DNA from: Amycolatopsis cihanbeyliensis
GTDB taxonomy: Bacteria > Actinomycetota > Actinomycetes > Mycobacteriales > Pseudonocardiaceae
Assembly: GCF_006715045.1 (NCBI RefSeq)
Contig: NZ_VFML01000001.1
Coordinates: 4,308,501 to 4,372,500, forward strand
Length of the DNA: 64,000 nt
Direction: 5' to 3'
The notes under the pieces are model-generated. The model did not search any database. It saw only the letters and a list, made by a program, of their open reading frames with translations, and was not told the origin of the DNA. Position 1 is the stretch's first letter, and each line of letters opens with the position of its first letter. The translations under genes and the position numbers were made by a program. Positions 37,267-47,300 of the stretch are shown here, piece after piece.

Positions 37267-38244
37267 TCAGGAACGGGCGGCCAGCAGGACCTTGCCGAAC
37301 ACGGTGCTCTCTTCCAGCGCGCGGTGGGCGTCGCCGGCCTCGGCCATCGGCACCACCTGGTCCACCACCGGTAGCACCGAGCCGCTCTCCACCAGCGGCC
37401 ACAGGCTTTCCCGCACGGCGGCCACGATCCGGGCCTTCTCCTCGAGCGGCCGGCCACGCAGGCCGGTCGCGGCAACGCTGGCCCGCTTGGTCAGCAGCTT
37501 GCCGATGTTCAGCTCACCCTTGACACCGCCCTGCATGCCGATCACCACCAGCCGGCCGCCGGTGGCCAGCGCGTCCACGTTGCGCCCCAGATAGGACGCG
37601 CCCATGTTGTCCAGGATGACGTCCGCGCCCGCGGTCTCGGCCTTCAGCTCCTCGACGAAGTCCTGCTCCCGGTAGTTGATCACGATGGCCGCGCCGAGTT
37701 GCCTGCAGCGCTCCAGCCGCTTCGCCGAACCCGCCGTCACCGCGACGGTCGCCCCGAGCGCCCTGCCCACCTGGATGGCATGCGTTCCGATGCCACCGGC
37801 GCCGCCGTGCACCAGCAGTACGTCCCCCTCGCCGAGTCCGGCGTGCATGACCACGTTCGACCACACGGTGCAGGCCACCTCGGGCAGGCCGGCCGCGGAC
37901 AGCAGGTCCACCTCGCTCGGCACCGGCAGCAGCTGGGTGGCGGGCACGACCGCCTTCTCGGCGTAACCGCCGCCGGCCAGCAGCGCGCACACCTCGTCGC
38001 CGACCTGCCAGTCCGGCACCCCGGGGCCGAGCTCGGCGATCGCTCCGGAACACTCCAGCCCGAGGACCTCGCTGGCGCCCCTCGGCGGCGGGTACAGGCC
38101 CCTGCGCTGCAGCAGGTCGGCTCGGTTCACCGCGCTCGCCGCGACGTCGATGAGCACCTCGCCCTCGCCGGGCGTCGGGTCCGGCACCTCGGTCCAGCGC
38201 AGTTGCTCCGGCCCACCCGGCTCGCTGATCGTGATCGCATGCAT
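37267..38244 (-). CDS. NAD(P)H-quinone oxidoreductase, PIG3/zeta-crystallin type (Rv3777-like)
   Basis: A 325-residue medium-chain dehydrogenase without zinc ligands. N-terminal GroES-like domain (VLIDVAASAVNRADLLQRRG) and a Rossmann domain with LLVHGGAGGIGTHAIQVGRALG; TAGSAKRLERC suggests NADPH use. The C-terminal MAEAGDAHRALEESTVFGKV is typical of the PIG3 group. Reduces quinones or enones in the cytoplasm. ATG at 38244; TACAGT on the minus strand (38252-38257) lies 7 nt before it. Convergent with the class V protein, 10 nt away. Confidence 0.88.
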   Translation of the reverse strand: MHAITISEPGGPEQLRWTEVPDPTPGEGEVLIDVAASAVNRADLLQRRGLYPPPRGASEVLGLECSGAIAELGPGVPDWQVGDEVCALLAGGGYAEKAVVPATQLLPVPSEVDLLSAAGLPEVACTVWSNVVMHAGLGEGDVLLVHGGAGGIGTHAIQVGRALGATVAVTAGSAKRLERCRQLGAAIVINYREQDFVEELKAETAGADVILDNMGASYLGRNVDALATGGRLVVIGMQGGVKGELNIGKLLTKRASVAATGLRGRPLEEKARIVAAVRESLWPLVESGSVLPVVDQVVPMAEAGDAHRALEESTVFGKVLLAARS

Positions 38245-38251
38245 ACGCTCG

Positions 38252-38257
38252 ACTGTA
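38252..38257 (-). promoter_or_regulatory. -10 element TACAGT of leaderless promoter
   Basis: On the minus strand TACAGT is followed by 7 nt and the ATG of the quinone oxidoreductase gene. Confidence 0.45.
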
Positions 38258-38380
38258 GCGCCGTACCGGCGGCGCCGAAGGTCAGGCCGAATGTGCGTCC
38301 GGTGCTGATTCGCGATTTCCCCGGCCGTCGAGTTAACGCTTATCGGAACGGTTACCGCTGCGTATGGGTACCGCCGAACG

Positions 38381-38413
38381 ACCCTTGACCTTTCGTTCGA
38401 AACGAACAAGGGT
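38381..38413. promoter_or_regulatory. nested inverted repeat upstream of the M28 peptidase gene
   Basis: ACCCTTG (38381-38387) pairs with CAAGGGT (38407-38413), and inside it TTCGTT (38392-38397) pairs with AACGAA (38401-38406) around a CGA loop. It lies 77 nt before the ATG at 38490 and includes TTGACC (38385-38390). It could be a regulator-binding site or a leader hairpin. Confidence 0.5.
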
Positions 38414-38489
38414 GGTCGCTCGTCGAACGCTCACACCGGGTCGGGGCGGTGTCAGGCGGTTGGCCCAGACTGGGAGATTGGAACTGTTT

Positions 38490-40040
38490 ATGGCATCCGT
38501 CAGGAAGAGACTCGTGCCTGCCGTCGTGATCGCGGCATGCGCGAGCTTGGCGCTCACCACAGCGCCCGCCGCGGCCGGACAGCTTGCGGTGGGCGATGCG
38601 CCAGCGGGACCACGCCTCGCCAAGAAGTTGGTGCGGCAGGTCCACGTCGGCAACATCAACCGGCATCTCATCGCATTCCAGCGGTTCTCCGACCGTAACG
38701 GCGGTAACCGTGCCGCGGGTTCGGCAGGCTACAACGAGTCGGCCGACTACATCGAGCGCAAGCTCCAGGCCGCCGGCTACGAGGTGAACCGGCACGAGTT
38801 CGACTTCACCTACACCGAGACGCTGGCGGAACGGCTCACCGCCGGCGGCGGCGACGTGCCGATCATCGCCATGACCTACAGCCCGTCCACCCCGGACGGT
38901 GGCACCACGGCTCCACTGGCGGCGATCCCGCCGGACGACACCCCGGGCTGCGAGGCTTCGGACTTCGGCGACGTCACCGGCAAGATCGCGCTCATCCAGC
39001 GTGGTATCTGTAGCTTCGCGCAGAAGGGGATCGCCGCGGCCGAGGCGGGCGCGGTCGGCGCGATCGTGTACAACAACGTGGCGGGCCCGGTCAACGGCAC
39101 CCTCGGTGGCCCGGAGAACGCCAGTATCCCGATCGGCGGCATCACCAAGGCCGACGGCGAGGCACTGATCGGGCAGGACGGCTCGGACGTCACGCTGGAG
39201 ATCCGCACCCTGACCGAGGAGCGCACCACCCACAACGTCATCGCGGAGACCCAGACCGGCCGCAAGGACAACGTCGTGATGGCCGGTGCGCACCTGGACA
39301 GCGTCGACGACGGGGCCGGGATCAACGACAACGGCACCGGCTCGGCCGCGCTGCTGGAGACCGCACTGAAGCTCGGCGGCAGCCCGCGGGTGAACAACTC
39401 GGTCCGCTTCGCCTGGTGGGGCGCGGAGGAACTGGGCCTGGTCGGCTCGACGCGCTACGTGCAGTCGCTGGATTTCGAGCAGCAGCTGAACATCTCGATG
39501 TACCTGAACTTCGACATGATCGGTTCGCCGAACGCGGGCTACTTCGCCTACGACGGTGACGACTCGGCCGGCACCGGCGCGGGTCCCGGCCCGTACGGCT
39601 CGGCGCAGATCGAAGAGAAGTTCGTGGGCTTCCTCGGCTCGCGTGGCATCGAGGTGGAGGACACCGACTTCAGCGGCCGGTCGGACTACGGCGAGTTTAT
39701 CGAGGTCGGCATCCCGGCCGGTGGCCTGTTCACCGGTGCCGAGGTGGCCAAGACCCCGGAGCAGGCCGCCAAGTGGGGCGGTCTTGCGGGGGTGGCCTTC
39801 GATCCCTGCTACCACCAGTCCTGTGACCACCTCGGCAACGTCGACCGGATGGCGCTGGACCGCAATGCCGACGCCATGGCGTGGACGATCGGCAGCTACG
39901 GGATCAGCACCGAAGAGGTCAACGGCGTGCCGCCGTTCCAGGCGAAGAGCAAGAAGGCGACCGCCGAGCAGCGTGCCCACCAGCGCGTCGCCACGGTCCA
40001 GGTCGCCGAGGGCTCCGACCCGCACTCCCACACCAGCTGA
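38490..40040 (+). CDS. secreted M28 family zinc aminopeptidase with PA domain
   Basis: A 516-residue secreted peptidase. Signal peptide MASVRKRLV then a hydrophobic core ending near APAAAG (cleavage about residue 29). A protease-associated domain (about 110-235, with GKIALIQRGICSFAQKGIAA) is inserted before the catalytic domain. The zinc ligands are visible in GAHLDSVDDGAGINDNGTG (H near 267, bridging D), WWGAEELGL (catalytic E), NFDMIGSPN and CYHQSCDH near the C-terminus. It resembles the Streptomyces griseus aminopeptidase and mycobacterial LpqL, but lacks a lipobox. A strong terminator follows. Confidence 0.88.
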   Translation: MASVRKRLVPAVVIAACASLALTTAPAAAGQLAVGDAPAGPRLAKKLVRQVHVGNINRHLIAFQRFSDRNGGNRAAGSAGYNESADYIERKLQAAGYEVNRHEFDFTYTETLAERLTAGGGDVPIIAMTYSPSTPDGGTTAPLAAIPPDDTPGCEASDFGDVTGKIALIQRGICSFAQKGIAAAEAGAVGAIVYNNVAGPVNGTLGGPENASIPIGGITKADGEALIGQDGSDVTLEIRTLTEERTTHNVIAETQTGRKDNVVMAGAHLDSVDDGAGINDNGTGSAALLETALKLGGSPRVNNSVRFAWWGAEELGLVGSTRYVQSLDFEQQLNISMYLNFDMIGSPNAGYFAYDGDDSAGTGAGPGPYGSAQIEEKFVGFLGSRGIEVEDTDFSGRSDYGEFIEVGIPAGGLFTGAEVAKTPEQAAKWGGLAGVAFDPCYHQSCDHLGNVDRMALDRNADAMAWTIGSYGISTEEVNGVPPFQAKSKKATAEQRAHQRVATVQVAEGSDPHSHTS

Positions 40041-40046
40041 CGCCGT

Positions 40047-40086
40047 CCGCGATGAGTGGCCCGTTCCCGCGGGTCACTCATCGCGG
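40047..40086. terminator. hairpin terminator after the M28 peptidase gene
   Basis: A 17-bp stem (40047-40063 with 40070-40086) with one G-T wobble and a 6-nt loop starts 7 nt after the stop codon. GC-rich without a T-tract. Confidence 0.8.
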
Positions 40087-40117
40087 TCAGGGCGGGAGCA
40101 GGGTGGTAGCGAAACAA

Positions 40118-40150
40118 GTCCGGGTGCGGTCCCGCGGACCGCACCCGGAC
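40118..40150. terminator. second perfect hairpin
   Basis: A perfect 15-bp inverted repeat (40118-40132 with 40136-40150) with a 3-nt CGC loop, followed by a T-rich stretch (GGTTGTCTGTTGT). A back-up terminator to the one 32 nt upstream, or the end of a short transcript. Confidence 0.7.
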
Positions 40151-40654
40151 CTACCGAGGTTGTCTGTTGTAGAAGCGGTTGGCTGCCCGACGGGTCGGCA
40201 CCCGAAAGCTGCCGACGTGCAGACGACGCGTCGATGCAGCCTCGATAGGCGCCATCACGCGCGATGAGTTGTCGAGCGCATTACGTCGAGAACCCGTGCT
40301 GCTCACAATCGCGACTGGGCCGGAATCAGGCCGCCTCAACCGCGGGGGCACAGCTCGCAGTCAACCGCATCGGATCATCAGTCACTGCACCACCTGAACC
40401 TTTCCCGGTGGAGCACCGGACCGGCACCTCGGGGTCCGTACCGACGCCCGGCGATCTCCGCCGTCAACTCCAGGATGCGCTTTTGGGCGTCCGCTCACAA
40501 CCGTTTCGTTACATCACGTTCCGGTGATACCCGCGGACTGCGTCGCCGCGCCCCGCGACGGGCCCGGGTGCTGGTGCACGCGGGGTTTCACGGGTTAGCG
40601 GTATCACCGGCCAGGGTGGCGCGCCGCTCGGCCGCAGGTCCTAGTCTGATGTGG
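40151..40654. other. long intergenic region without a supported gene
   Basis: About 500 nt between the tandem hairpins and the MarR gene. An open frame of 87 codons at 40264-40527 has only about 65 percent GC at third positions, far below real genes here, so I do not call it. The lower GC content and short inverted repeats (for example GTCGGCA...TGCCGAC near 40195-40217) leave room for a noncoding RNA or the MarR control region. Confidence 0.4.
40642..40647 (+). promoter_or_regulatory. -10 element TAGTCT of leaderless marR promoter
   Basis: TAGTCT lies 7 nt before the ATG at 40655; it is too close to the in-frame ATG at 40649 for that to be the start. Confidence 0.45.
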
Positions 40655-41131
40655 ATGAGCGAGGTTCGGGATGGTGTGCGTTGGCTGACGGACACGGAGA
40701 TGCACGCATGGCGGTCGTACATCGTCGCTACCCTGATGTTGCGTCACCGGCTGCATCGTGAGCTCGCCGACGAGCATGATGTCTCGCTCGCCGACTACGA
40801 GGTGCTGGTCTGCCTCTCCTCGCAACCGCACAACCGGATGCGAATGACCGAGCTGGCCAGCATGCTCGGCTCGACGAAGAGCCGGCTCTCCCACCAGGTC
40901 GGCCGGCTGGAGGTGCTCGGGATCGTGCGCAGGGGTAAGGACCCCGAGGACAAGCGCGGGGTGGTGGCCGAGCTCACCGACGAGGGGGTGGCCGTGCTGG
41001 AGCGGGCGGCCCCGACCCATGTGCAGGGGGTGCGGGAACACCTGATCGACCTGCTGACCACCGAGGAGCAGGTCGCGATGGGCCAGGCCTTCTCCCGGGT
41101 GCTCAACCACCTGACCGAGATCGACGAGTAA
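40655..41131 (+). CDS. MarR family transcriptional regulator
   Basis: A 158-residue winged-helix regulator. The dimer helix comes first (residues 1-45), then the HTH with RMRMTELASMLGSTKSRLSHQVGRL and the wing region GIVRRGKDPEDKRGVVAELTDEG, which matches MarR proteins closely (DPxDxRG). Ligand and targets are unknown; the ~500-nt upstream gap may contain an autoregulatory site. The start was set from the promoter spacing, two codons inside the first ATG. The tRNA-Ser gene follows on the same strand. Confidence 0.88.
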   Translation: MSEVRDGVRWLTDTEMHAWRSYIVATLMLRHRLHRELADEHDVSLADYEVLVCLSSQPHNRMRMTELASMLGSTKSRLSHQVGRLEVLGIVRRGKDPEDKRGVVAELTDEGVAVLERAAPTHVQGVREHLIDLLTTEEQVAMGQAFSRVLNHLTEIDE

Positions 41132-41185
41132 CCGTCCCGGGTGCGCGCTCGGCGCCGCCGGAGTAGGCGTTACGCTGGCCGCAAG

Positions 41186-41270
41186 GGAAGCGTGGCAGAG
41201 CGGCCTAATGCACTCGACTTGAAATCGAGCGTCCCGAGAGGGACCGGGGGTTCAAATCCCTCCGCTTCCG
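41186..41270 (+). tRNA. tRNA-Ser (UGA anticodon)
   Basis: An 85-nt class II tRNA. The acceptor stem GGAAGCG pairs with CGCTTCC, the anticodon stem CTCGA/TCGAG encloses TGA at 41220-41222, the long variable arm is GTCCC-GAGA-GGGAC, and the T loop is TTCAAAT. The CCA end is not encoded. A TACGCT -10 element (41171-41176) lies just upstream. Confidence 0.97.
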
Positions 41271-41586
41271 CAAACCGGGTGGAGTGTGTCCGCGGACCGC
41301 GCGGCCCGGGTTGCTCCAGCCGTGCCTTCTGGGCGCCGAGTCCCCAGACCCCGCGCCGGGGCAAGCCCCCGGGACCCCCAGTGGTGGTCGCCAGTTCGTT
41401 CTCGAGAGTTCGAAAGACCTCCACTCAGGTCCGCGTCCCCGGCCAGGGCGGACACCGCTGCGGACGAACGTGGTGGCCGCCCTGGTCGCTTTCGCCGTTC
41501 CGGCGGTCCACGGCCCTCGCTCCGCTCCCGCAGGTGGTCACCGACCTGCTCGGCGACCGAGAAGGTGCCGAACTGCGAATATGTGC
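41271..41586. other. intergenic region after tRNA-Ser
   Basis: 316 nt between the tRNA and the 3' end of the beta-lactamase-like gene. I see no gene, no integrase and no clear repeat of the tRNA 3' end. Confidence 0.4.
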
Positions 41587-43062
41587 TCAGCTGATGCCGG
41601 GGTCCTCCGCGTGGTGCCGTGTGCCGGTCAGCAGCGCGTGCAGGCGGGCCAGTACGACGCCGACGCAGCCCGTGGCGGTGAGCCCGGCGAAGGTCACCAG
41701 CGCCACCGCCCCGGTGAGCAACTGCGCCCAGCTGATCGACGGCCCCTGGAAGATCCGGTCCACCAGCTGCGGCAGCAGGGCGAGACACAGCACCGGCAGG
41801 CCGTACGGCACCAGCCGGAGCGCGGCTCGCCACCGAGCATGCCGCAGCCTCCGGTCCGCCCACCGCCGCCTGCGCAGGATCCCGCGTACGGCGAGGCCCG
41901 TGGCGGCGAGGGTGAGCGCGGCAAGCACGAGGTCGACGACCAGCGCGACCGGCGGCCCCAGGGCCGGGGTCTCACCCTCGATCGCCGCCAGCACCCCGTC
42001 CGCGATGGCGCTCGCGTCGGTGGGCGCCAGCCCGATGCCGGTGTTGGCCAGCACGGCGACGCCGTGGCCGCTGCCCGGCAGCAGGACCTGCCGCGCGGTG
42101 TGGGTGAACCAGGCGCCGTCGTGCGAGATCTCGGTCCGCCCGCCCTCGGTGTTGACGAACCAGCCCATCCCCTCGTTGCCGTCCGGGCCGGTCGGGGTGT
42201 GCATGGTGTCCAGGCTGCGCGCCGAGACCAGCCGCCTGCCGTGGCCGCCCTGCATGATCAGCCAGTTGGCCAGGTCCGCGGCCGTGGAGACCACACCATG
42301 CGATCCCGCGACGAACTGCCCGGGCTCCGACCGTACGAACGGGATGCCATAGGTGTAGGCGTGCCCGACCGGCACTCGCGCGTCCCCCGTGCCGAGCACC
42401 GCCGAGGTGTCGGCCATGCCCAGCGGCCGGAACACCTGGTCGCGCAGGTAGCCGGCGTACGGTCGCGAGCTGACCACCTCGACCAGCCGGGCGGCGACAT
42501 GCCAGTTCGGGTTGTAGTAGCGCCAGGTGGTCCCGGGTTCGGCGGACAACTCGGCCGCGCGCAGCCGGGCGACGGCCTCCGCCGGAGTCTCCGGTGGCGG
42601 CATCCTGGCATCCGGATACCCGGAGTCGGACATACCGGAGGTCTGGTTCAGCAACTGCCGCACCGTGATCCGCGCGCCACGCGGATCGGCGAGCCGGAAC
42701 GCGGGCAGGTACCGGCGCACCGGGGTGTCCAGCTCCACCCGGCCCGCCTCCACCAGTCGCAGTACCGCCAGCGCGGTGAACGACTTGCTGACCGAACCCA
42801 CCGGGAACCGGGTTCGGTCGGTCACCCGCGCGCCGGTGGAGTCGTGCCCGTACCCGGCGGCCAGCAACACCCGGTCCTCCCGCGTGATCGCCACCGCGGC
42901 GCCCGGGAGCCCGGTACTGTCCAGATAGGACTCCATGAACCGGTGCACCCGCTCGGGCAGGTCACCGGCCGTGGCGCCGTGCGCGGCCGGCAGCGGTAGC
43001 CCGGCAAGGACGAGCAGTCCCACTGCCGTGGCCAGCACGCAACGTCGGAAGGTATCGCGCAT
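41587..43062 (-). CDS. class C beta-lactamase-family serine hydrolase with C-terminal membrane anchor
   Basis: A 491-residue exported protein: signal peptide (hydrophobic LATAVGLLVLAGLPLPAAHG), a penicillin-binding-like domain with SVSK (SxxK nucleophile) near residue 92, YYNPN (YxN) near 180 and HDGAW (HxG) near 310, then about four membrane helices over the last 130 residues. Such proteins are esterases or D-aminopeptidases/carboxypeptidases more often than true beta-lactamases. ATG at 43062; a GTG three codons upstream is possible. It lies between tRNA-Ser and the Wadjet operon and is not obviously part of it. Confidence 0.85.
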   Translation of the reverse strand: MRDTFRRCVLATAVGLLVLAGLPLPAAHGATAGDLPERVHRFMESYLDSTGLPGAAVAITREDRVLLAAGYGHDSTGARVTDRTRFPVGSVSKSFTALAVLRLVEAGRVELDTPVRRYLPAFRLADPRGARITVRQLLNQTSGMSDSGYPDARMPPPETPAEAVARLRAAELSAEPGTTWRYYNPNWHVAARLVEVVSSRPYAGYLRDQVFRPLGMADTSAVLGTGDARVPVGHAYTYGIPFVRSEPGQFVAGSHGVVSTAADLANWLIMQGGHGRRLVSARSLDTMHTPTGPDGNEGMGWFVNTEGGRTEISHDGAWFTHTARQVLLPGSGHGVAVLANTGIGLAPTDASAIADGVLAAIEGETPALGPPVALVVDLVLAALTLAATGLAVRGILRRRRWADRRLRHARWRAALRLVPYGLPVLCLALLPQLVDRIFQGPSISWAQLLTGAVALVTFAGLTATGCVGVVLARLHALLTGTRHHAEDPGIS

Positions 43063-43167
43063 CGCACCCACGTCTCCCCGGATCGACCACTGGACCCGCG
43101 CAGCGTAGGAATGGCCGGGCGGCGCGCGCCCGCGTCGAACGGCAGGACCGCCGCCGACTTTCAGGAT

Positions 43168-44382
43168 TCAGTTCCCCGCGAGGTCGTCCAGCAGCAGCCC
43201 GGTCACCCGCTCCTCGACCACCGCGACGCCGTGCTCGCGCAGCGCGGGCGCCAGCTCCGCGTCCCACGGTGCCTCGGTGACCCGGCCCGGGCTCGGCCCA
43301 TGCGGCCGGGTACGCAGCGCGGCGCGGTAGTCCTCCGCCGACATCCGCCAGGGCTGCGCACCGGTCTTGGCCAGCACGTACGCGGCGATCCGGACCCCGT
43401 CGCCGTCCAGGTCGCCGTGGTAGCGCAGGTCGGCCCCCGCGGCGGCGAGCAACCGCAGCAGCAACACGCCCGCGCTGCTCGGCCAGCCCGCGGTGCACAC
43501 CAGCGGCGGGCAGTCGGTGCCGAACCGGCGCAGCGCCGCGGAGAGCACGCTCGGGTTCTCCACCACCCACACCACGGGCTCGGCCACGGCGAACCGATCC
43601 ACCCCGCGCAGCTGGGCCAGGGTCAGCGCCACCGCCTCGCCCTCGGCCGCGCAGGCACGGGCCAGCCGGCAAGCCAGCGCGTCCCCTTCCGGGCGCAGGC
43701 CGGCGACGAGTACCTGCGTGGACAGCTGGTCCACCGACACCCCGGCGCGTTCCCACAGCTCGCGCCGCCGGTCTGCGTTTCCGGGCGGGTCGAGGTCGAA
43801 CTGCACGGCCAGCGCGCGCAGCACGATGCCGGCCAGCCGGGTGCCGTCGTCCAGCTCGTGCGCGTCGCCGGTGGCTCGCTCGGCCAGCACCTGCAACGAT
43901 TCGCCACCCGCGGGCAGCCGGTCCAGTACCCCCAGCGCCTGCTCCAGCACCCGCCGGGTGCGCGGCACCGAGCCATCGATCAGGCCGGCCCTGCGCAGCT
44001 GCGACACCCAGTCCCGCAGCACCGGTTGGCGGGTCACCAGCGGATGCTCGGCCAGCCAGTCCCACAACCGCGCCCGCTCCGCGGCGCCCCGGGCTCGCTC
44101 TCCGGCGCGGTCGCCCAGCGGGCCAACCAACTCGGCGACCACCTCGCGCGCTCCCGCGCCGACCGTATCGTGCAGCACCTCGTCCAGCTTGGCCATGGTG
44201 ATCGTGCAGTGCTCGCCGGGCAGGCGGTCCATGCCGAGCAGGTCGGCCACGGCCGCACGCTGCTCCGGTTCCAGCGGGCCGACCCGCAGGCGGCTCACCG
44301 GTCTGCCCGAGGACAGCCGGTGATGCGCCGACCGCCACAGTGGCCGCAATGCCGCCGATCGCCAGGACTCCGGGAGCCTCAC
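43168..44382 (-). CDS. jetD: Wadjet component JetD (TIGR02679/DUF2399, Toprim nuclease-like)
   Basis: The nuclease subunit of the Wadjet SMC system, which cleaves small circular plasmids. 404 residues: an N-terminal arm domain and a C-terminal TOPRIM domain related to topoisomerase VI/Spo11, with the glutamate in VVENPSVL (about E275) and HGDLDGDG at 322-329 (DxD of the metal site). These active-site residues are intact, so it should be functional. GTG start overlaps the jetC stop (GTGA). Last gene of the operon. Confidence 0.88.
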   Translation of the reverse strand: MRLPESWRSAALRPLWRSAHHRLSSGRPVSRLRVGPLEPEQRAAVADLLGMDRLPGEHCTITMAKLDEVLHDTVGAGAREVVAELVGPLGDRAGERARGAAERARLWDWLAEHPLVTRQPVLRDWVSQLRRAGLIDGSVPRTRRVLEQALGVLDRLPAGGESLQVLAERATGDAHELDDGTRLAGIVLRALAVQFDLDPPGNADRRRELWERAGVSVDQLSTQVLVAGLRPEGDALACRLARACAAEGEAVALTLAQLRGVDRFAVAEPVVWVVENPSVLSAALRRFGTDCPPLVCTAGWPSSAGVLLLRLLAAAGADLRYHGDLDGDGVRIAAYVLAKTGAQPWRMSAEDYRAALRTRPHGPSPGRVTEAPWDAELAPALREHGVAVVEERVTGLLLDDLAGN

Positions 44383-47300
44383 GCCGACTCGTCCGCCCAG
44401 GCGTCGCCGGTCCAGACGAACCGCGCGGTGGTGACCGCCTCGTCGTCCGCCCCGGTGATCAGCTGGTGTACCGCGATACCGGGCAGCTCCCGGTAGGCGC
44501 ACCACTCGTGGTCCGAGGTGAGCACCAGGTCGAGGTCCAGCGAGCGGAGCAACTCGAACACCTGGCCGCGGTTGGTGCTGTCCACCCCGACGAACACCTC
44601 GTCCAGCAGGATCATTCGGGGCGAGTCCGGCACCGACTCGTAGTGCGCGGCCACCGCGGCGAACAGCGGCAGGTGCAGCGCGATTGCCTTCTCCCCGCCG
44701 GACAGCGCGCCGTGCATCCGTTTGGTCAGCGGCTGCCAGCCCCTGCCGTCGGCCCGGTCGAGCTTCACCACGAACTGGTGCCACGCGGTGTAGTCGAACA
44801 CCTGCGCCAGCTGCTCCTGCCAGCTGGACGCCGTGTTCTCCGCCCTTGCCTGCTCGATCCGGTCCCGGAAGAACCGGTGCAGCGACTCCCGGTCGGTCTC
44901 GCCCAGCCGCACCGGGTCCTTCAGCAGCAGCTCGCGTGCCGCCTTGGTGCCCGCGGTCAGCTCCGGGTTCACCTGCCACACCAGGCGGACCGCCACCTGC
45001 GAGGCGGTGCGCACCCGCTCCAGCCGCGAGTTCATCGCGTCCACCAGCTCGCCCGCCTGCCGGATCCGGTCGGCCAGCTGGCGCCGGGTGTCGCCGGTGA
45101 GTGTCTTGTCGAACAGCTCGCGCTCGGCCGAGGTGATGTCACCCCGCGCGCGTTCCGCCTCGGCGACCAGCAGCTCGTGCAACTCCCGCGCGCCCACCCT
45201 GGCGCCGTCCACCACCGCGGTGAGCACCGAGATGTCCTCATCGGACTCCAACTCCAGGTCCGCGTGCCCGCTCAACGCATCCCGGCACCTGTGCACGGCT
45301 TCGGTGAGATTGCCGAAGGCGTCGTTGAGGTTCTTCGGGGCATGCGGCACCGCGGGCCATTTCGCCGCAACGGCCCGCGCCGAGTCCAGGGTCGCCCGCA
45401 CCCCATCCGATGTGGACAGCTCGACGTCGAGCCCGGCGTCACTGGGGAAGCTGCCGCTCACCAGGCGCCGGAACCGCTCGGCCGCCGTGTCCCGCAGCCC
45501 GACTGCCTCGTCCCGCTTGTCCGCCGCCTCGCTCAGCCTGCTTTCCAGCGAACCGATCCGGCGATCCAGTTCCCGCAGCCGATCGCCCGCCGACTTGATT
45601 TCCTCTTCCAACCGGCGACCTTCGGCTCGCAACTCCTCGATCTCCGCGAGCACCTGCCGGTAGTCCGCGCCGACCGTGCTTTCCACCGCGCTGAGTGTCT
45701 CCGCGAGCGCGCCGGCCTCGGCCGCCGCCTCCTCGGCCGTGACGGTAGCCTGCTCGGCCGCCTCGCCGGAGCGGGCGGCCTGAGTGCGCAGCGCTTCGGC
45801 CGAGCGCTCCGCGGCGAGGTAGCGGTCCCGCTCGTACAGCCAGGTGTCGGCCAGGTCCCCGAATGCCTGCACCGCGCGGTCCAGTGTGTCCAGCGCCTCG
45901 GCATCGGTGGGCGCGCGGTGGGTGGTGGCGGCGAGGCTGAGCTCGTGCAGCGCCTCGCTGGCCGCCCGTTCCCGCGTGCCCAGCTCCTCCGCGGCCCGGT
46001 TCACCGCCCGGTCGGCCGCGGCCACCTCGGCCTCGGCCCGATCGAGGGCCCTGCGCGCGTCGTTCACCGGCGCCTGCGCGGGCCGCTGGGCGCGCTCGGC
46101 AGCGACCCGGTCCCGCCGGTCGGCGAGCACCCGCAGCTGTGTGGCCAATGTAGACAGTTCAGCATCGAGTTCGGACACCCGAGCGGCCAGCTGCTCGAGC
46201 CGCCGCTGCCGGTTGCGTTCCCGTGCCGCGGCGCCGATGTGCTCGGCCTCGTCCTTGGCCCAGCTCCCGGTCACCGCGCCCAGTCGCCAGGTCCCGTCCG
46301 CGCCGATCGCGGCCGGATGCTCGGGCAGCGTGCGACCGTAGGCCACCGCTCCCAGCAGACGTTCGACGGTCTCGGCCGGTACTTCGGCATCGGGCTCGGG
46401 CCGCAGCACCTCCCGCAGCGAGCGGGCCGCGGGTGCGAGGGAGTTGGCATCGGCGAAGGTGTCGTGCCCGTGGACGGCCAGCTCGCCCGACGGCGACACC
46501 CAGGCGTCCAGCAGCCCGCCCGCTTGCAGCGCCGCCTCCACCGCGGCCTGAGTGCGCGGCGCGATCCCTTCGGCGAAGGACACCAGTTTCCACAGCGGCG
46601 CCCCGGTCATGGCGGAGCGGTCGGCGGTGCGGTGCGGCGGCGGTTCGGGCGGCAGGTCGACCTGGTCGCGCAGCTCGGCGATCTCCGACTCCAGCCGTTG
46701 CCGCTCCTGCTCGGTGGTGTCGCGGCGGGCCGACAGCGTGGTCTCCTCGGCGGTGATGGCATGCAGGCAGCGGGCAGCCACGGCCTCCACGTACTGCAAC
46801 ACCTCGGCCTCCGACTCGGCCAGCTCGGCGAGTTCCACCGGCTCGGCGAAGTCCAGCTCGGCGCAGCCGCGCGCCCAGTCCAGCAGCAGCTGCTCCTGCC
46901 GGGCCACCGTCTCGTCATAGGTAGCGGCGAGCCGGGAGCGCGCATCCGACTGCTCGGCCAGCTCGGCGCGGGTCCGCTCGAGGGTCTCCTCGGCCGCGGT
47001 CCGTGCCCGCACCGCCTGCTCGTGCCGGCGCAGCGCGGCGCGCACCTGCTCGATCTGTTCCTGCCGGCCGCGGACCGCGGCGCGGGCCAGCCTGCGTGCC
47101 TGCTGGCCGTCCTGGTCCAGCACGGTGGCGATCTCCTCGTGCGTGCCGCGCAGGTCGGCCCGCCGCGCCGCCCGCTCGGCCTCGGACCCCGCCGCCCGGA
47201 CGGTCTCCGCGCAGCGCTCGACCTCGTTCTCGGCGGTCGCCGCGTGTTCCTTGTCCTGTCGCGCGATCTCCCCGGCACGTTCCGCCTGCGCGGCCGTCTC

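Noticed and set aside
40264..40527. 87-codon open frame in the gap before marR
   Set aside because: Third-position GC only about 65 percent and no ribosome site or conserved-looking motif.
41186..41586. Integration site of a mobile element at tRNA-Ser
   Set aside because: No integrase and no repeat of the tRNA 3' end was seen within the window.
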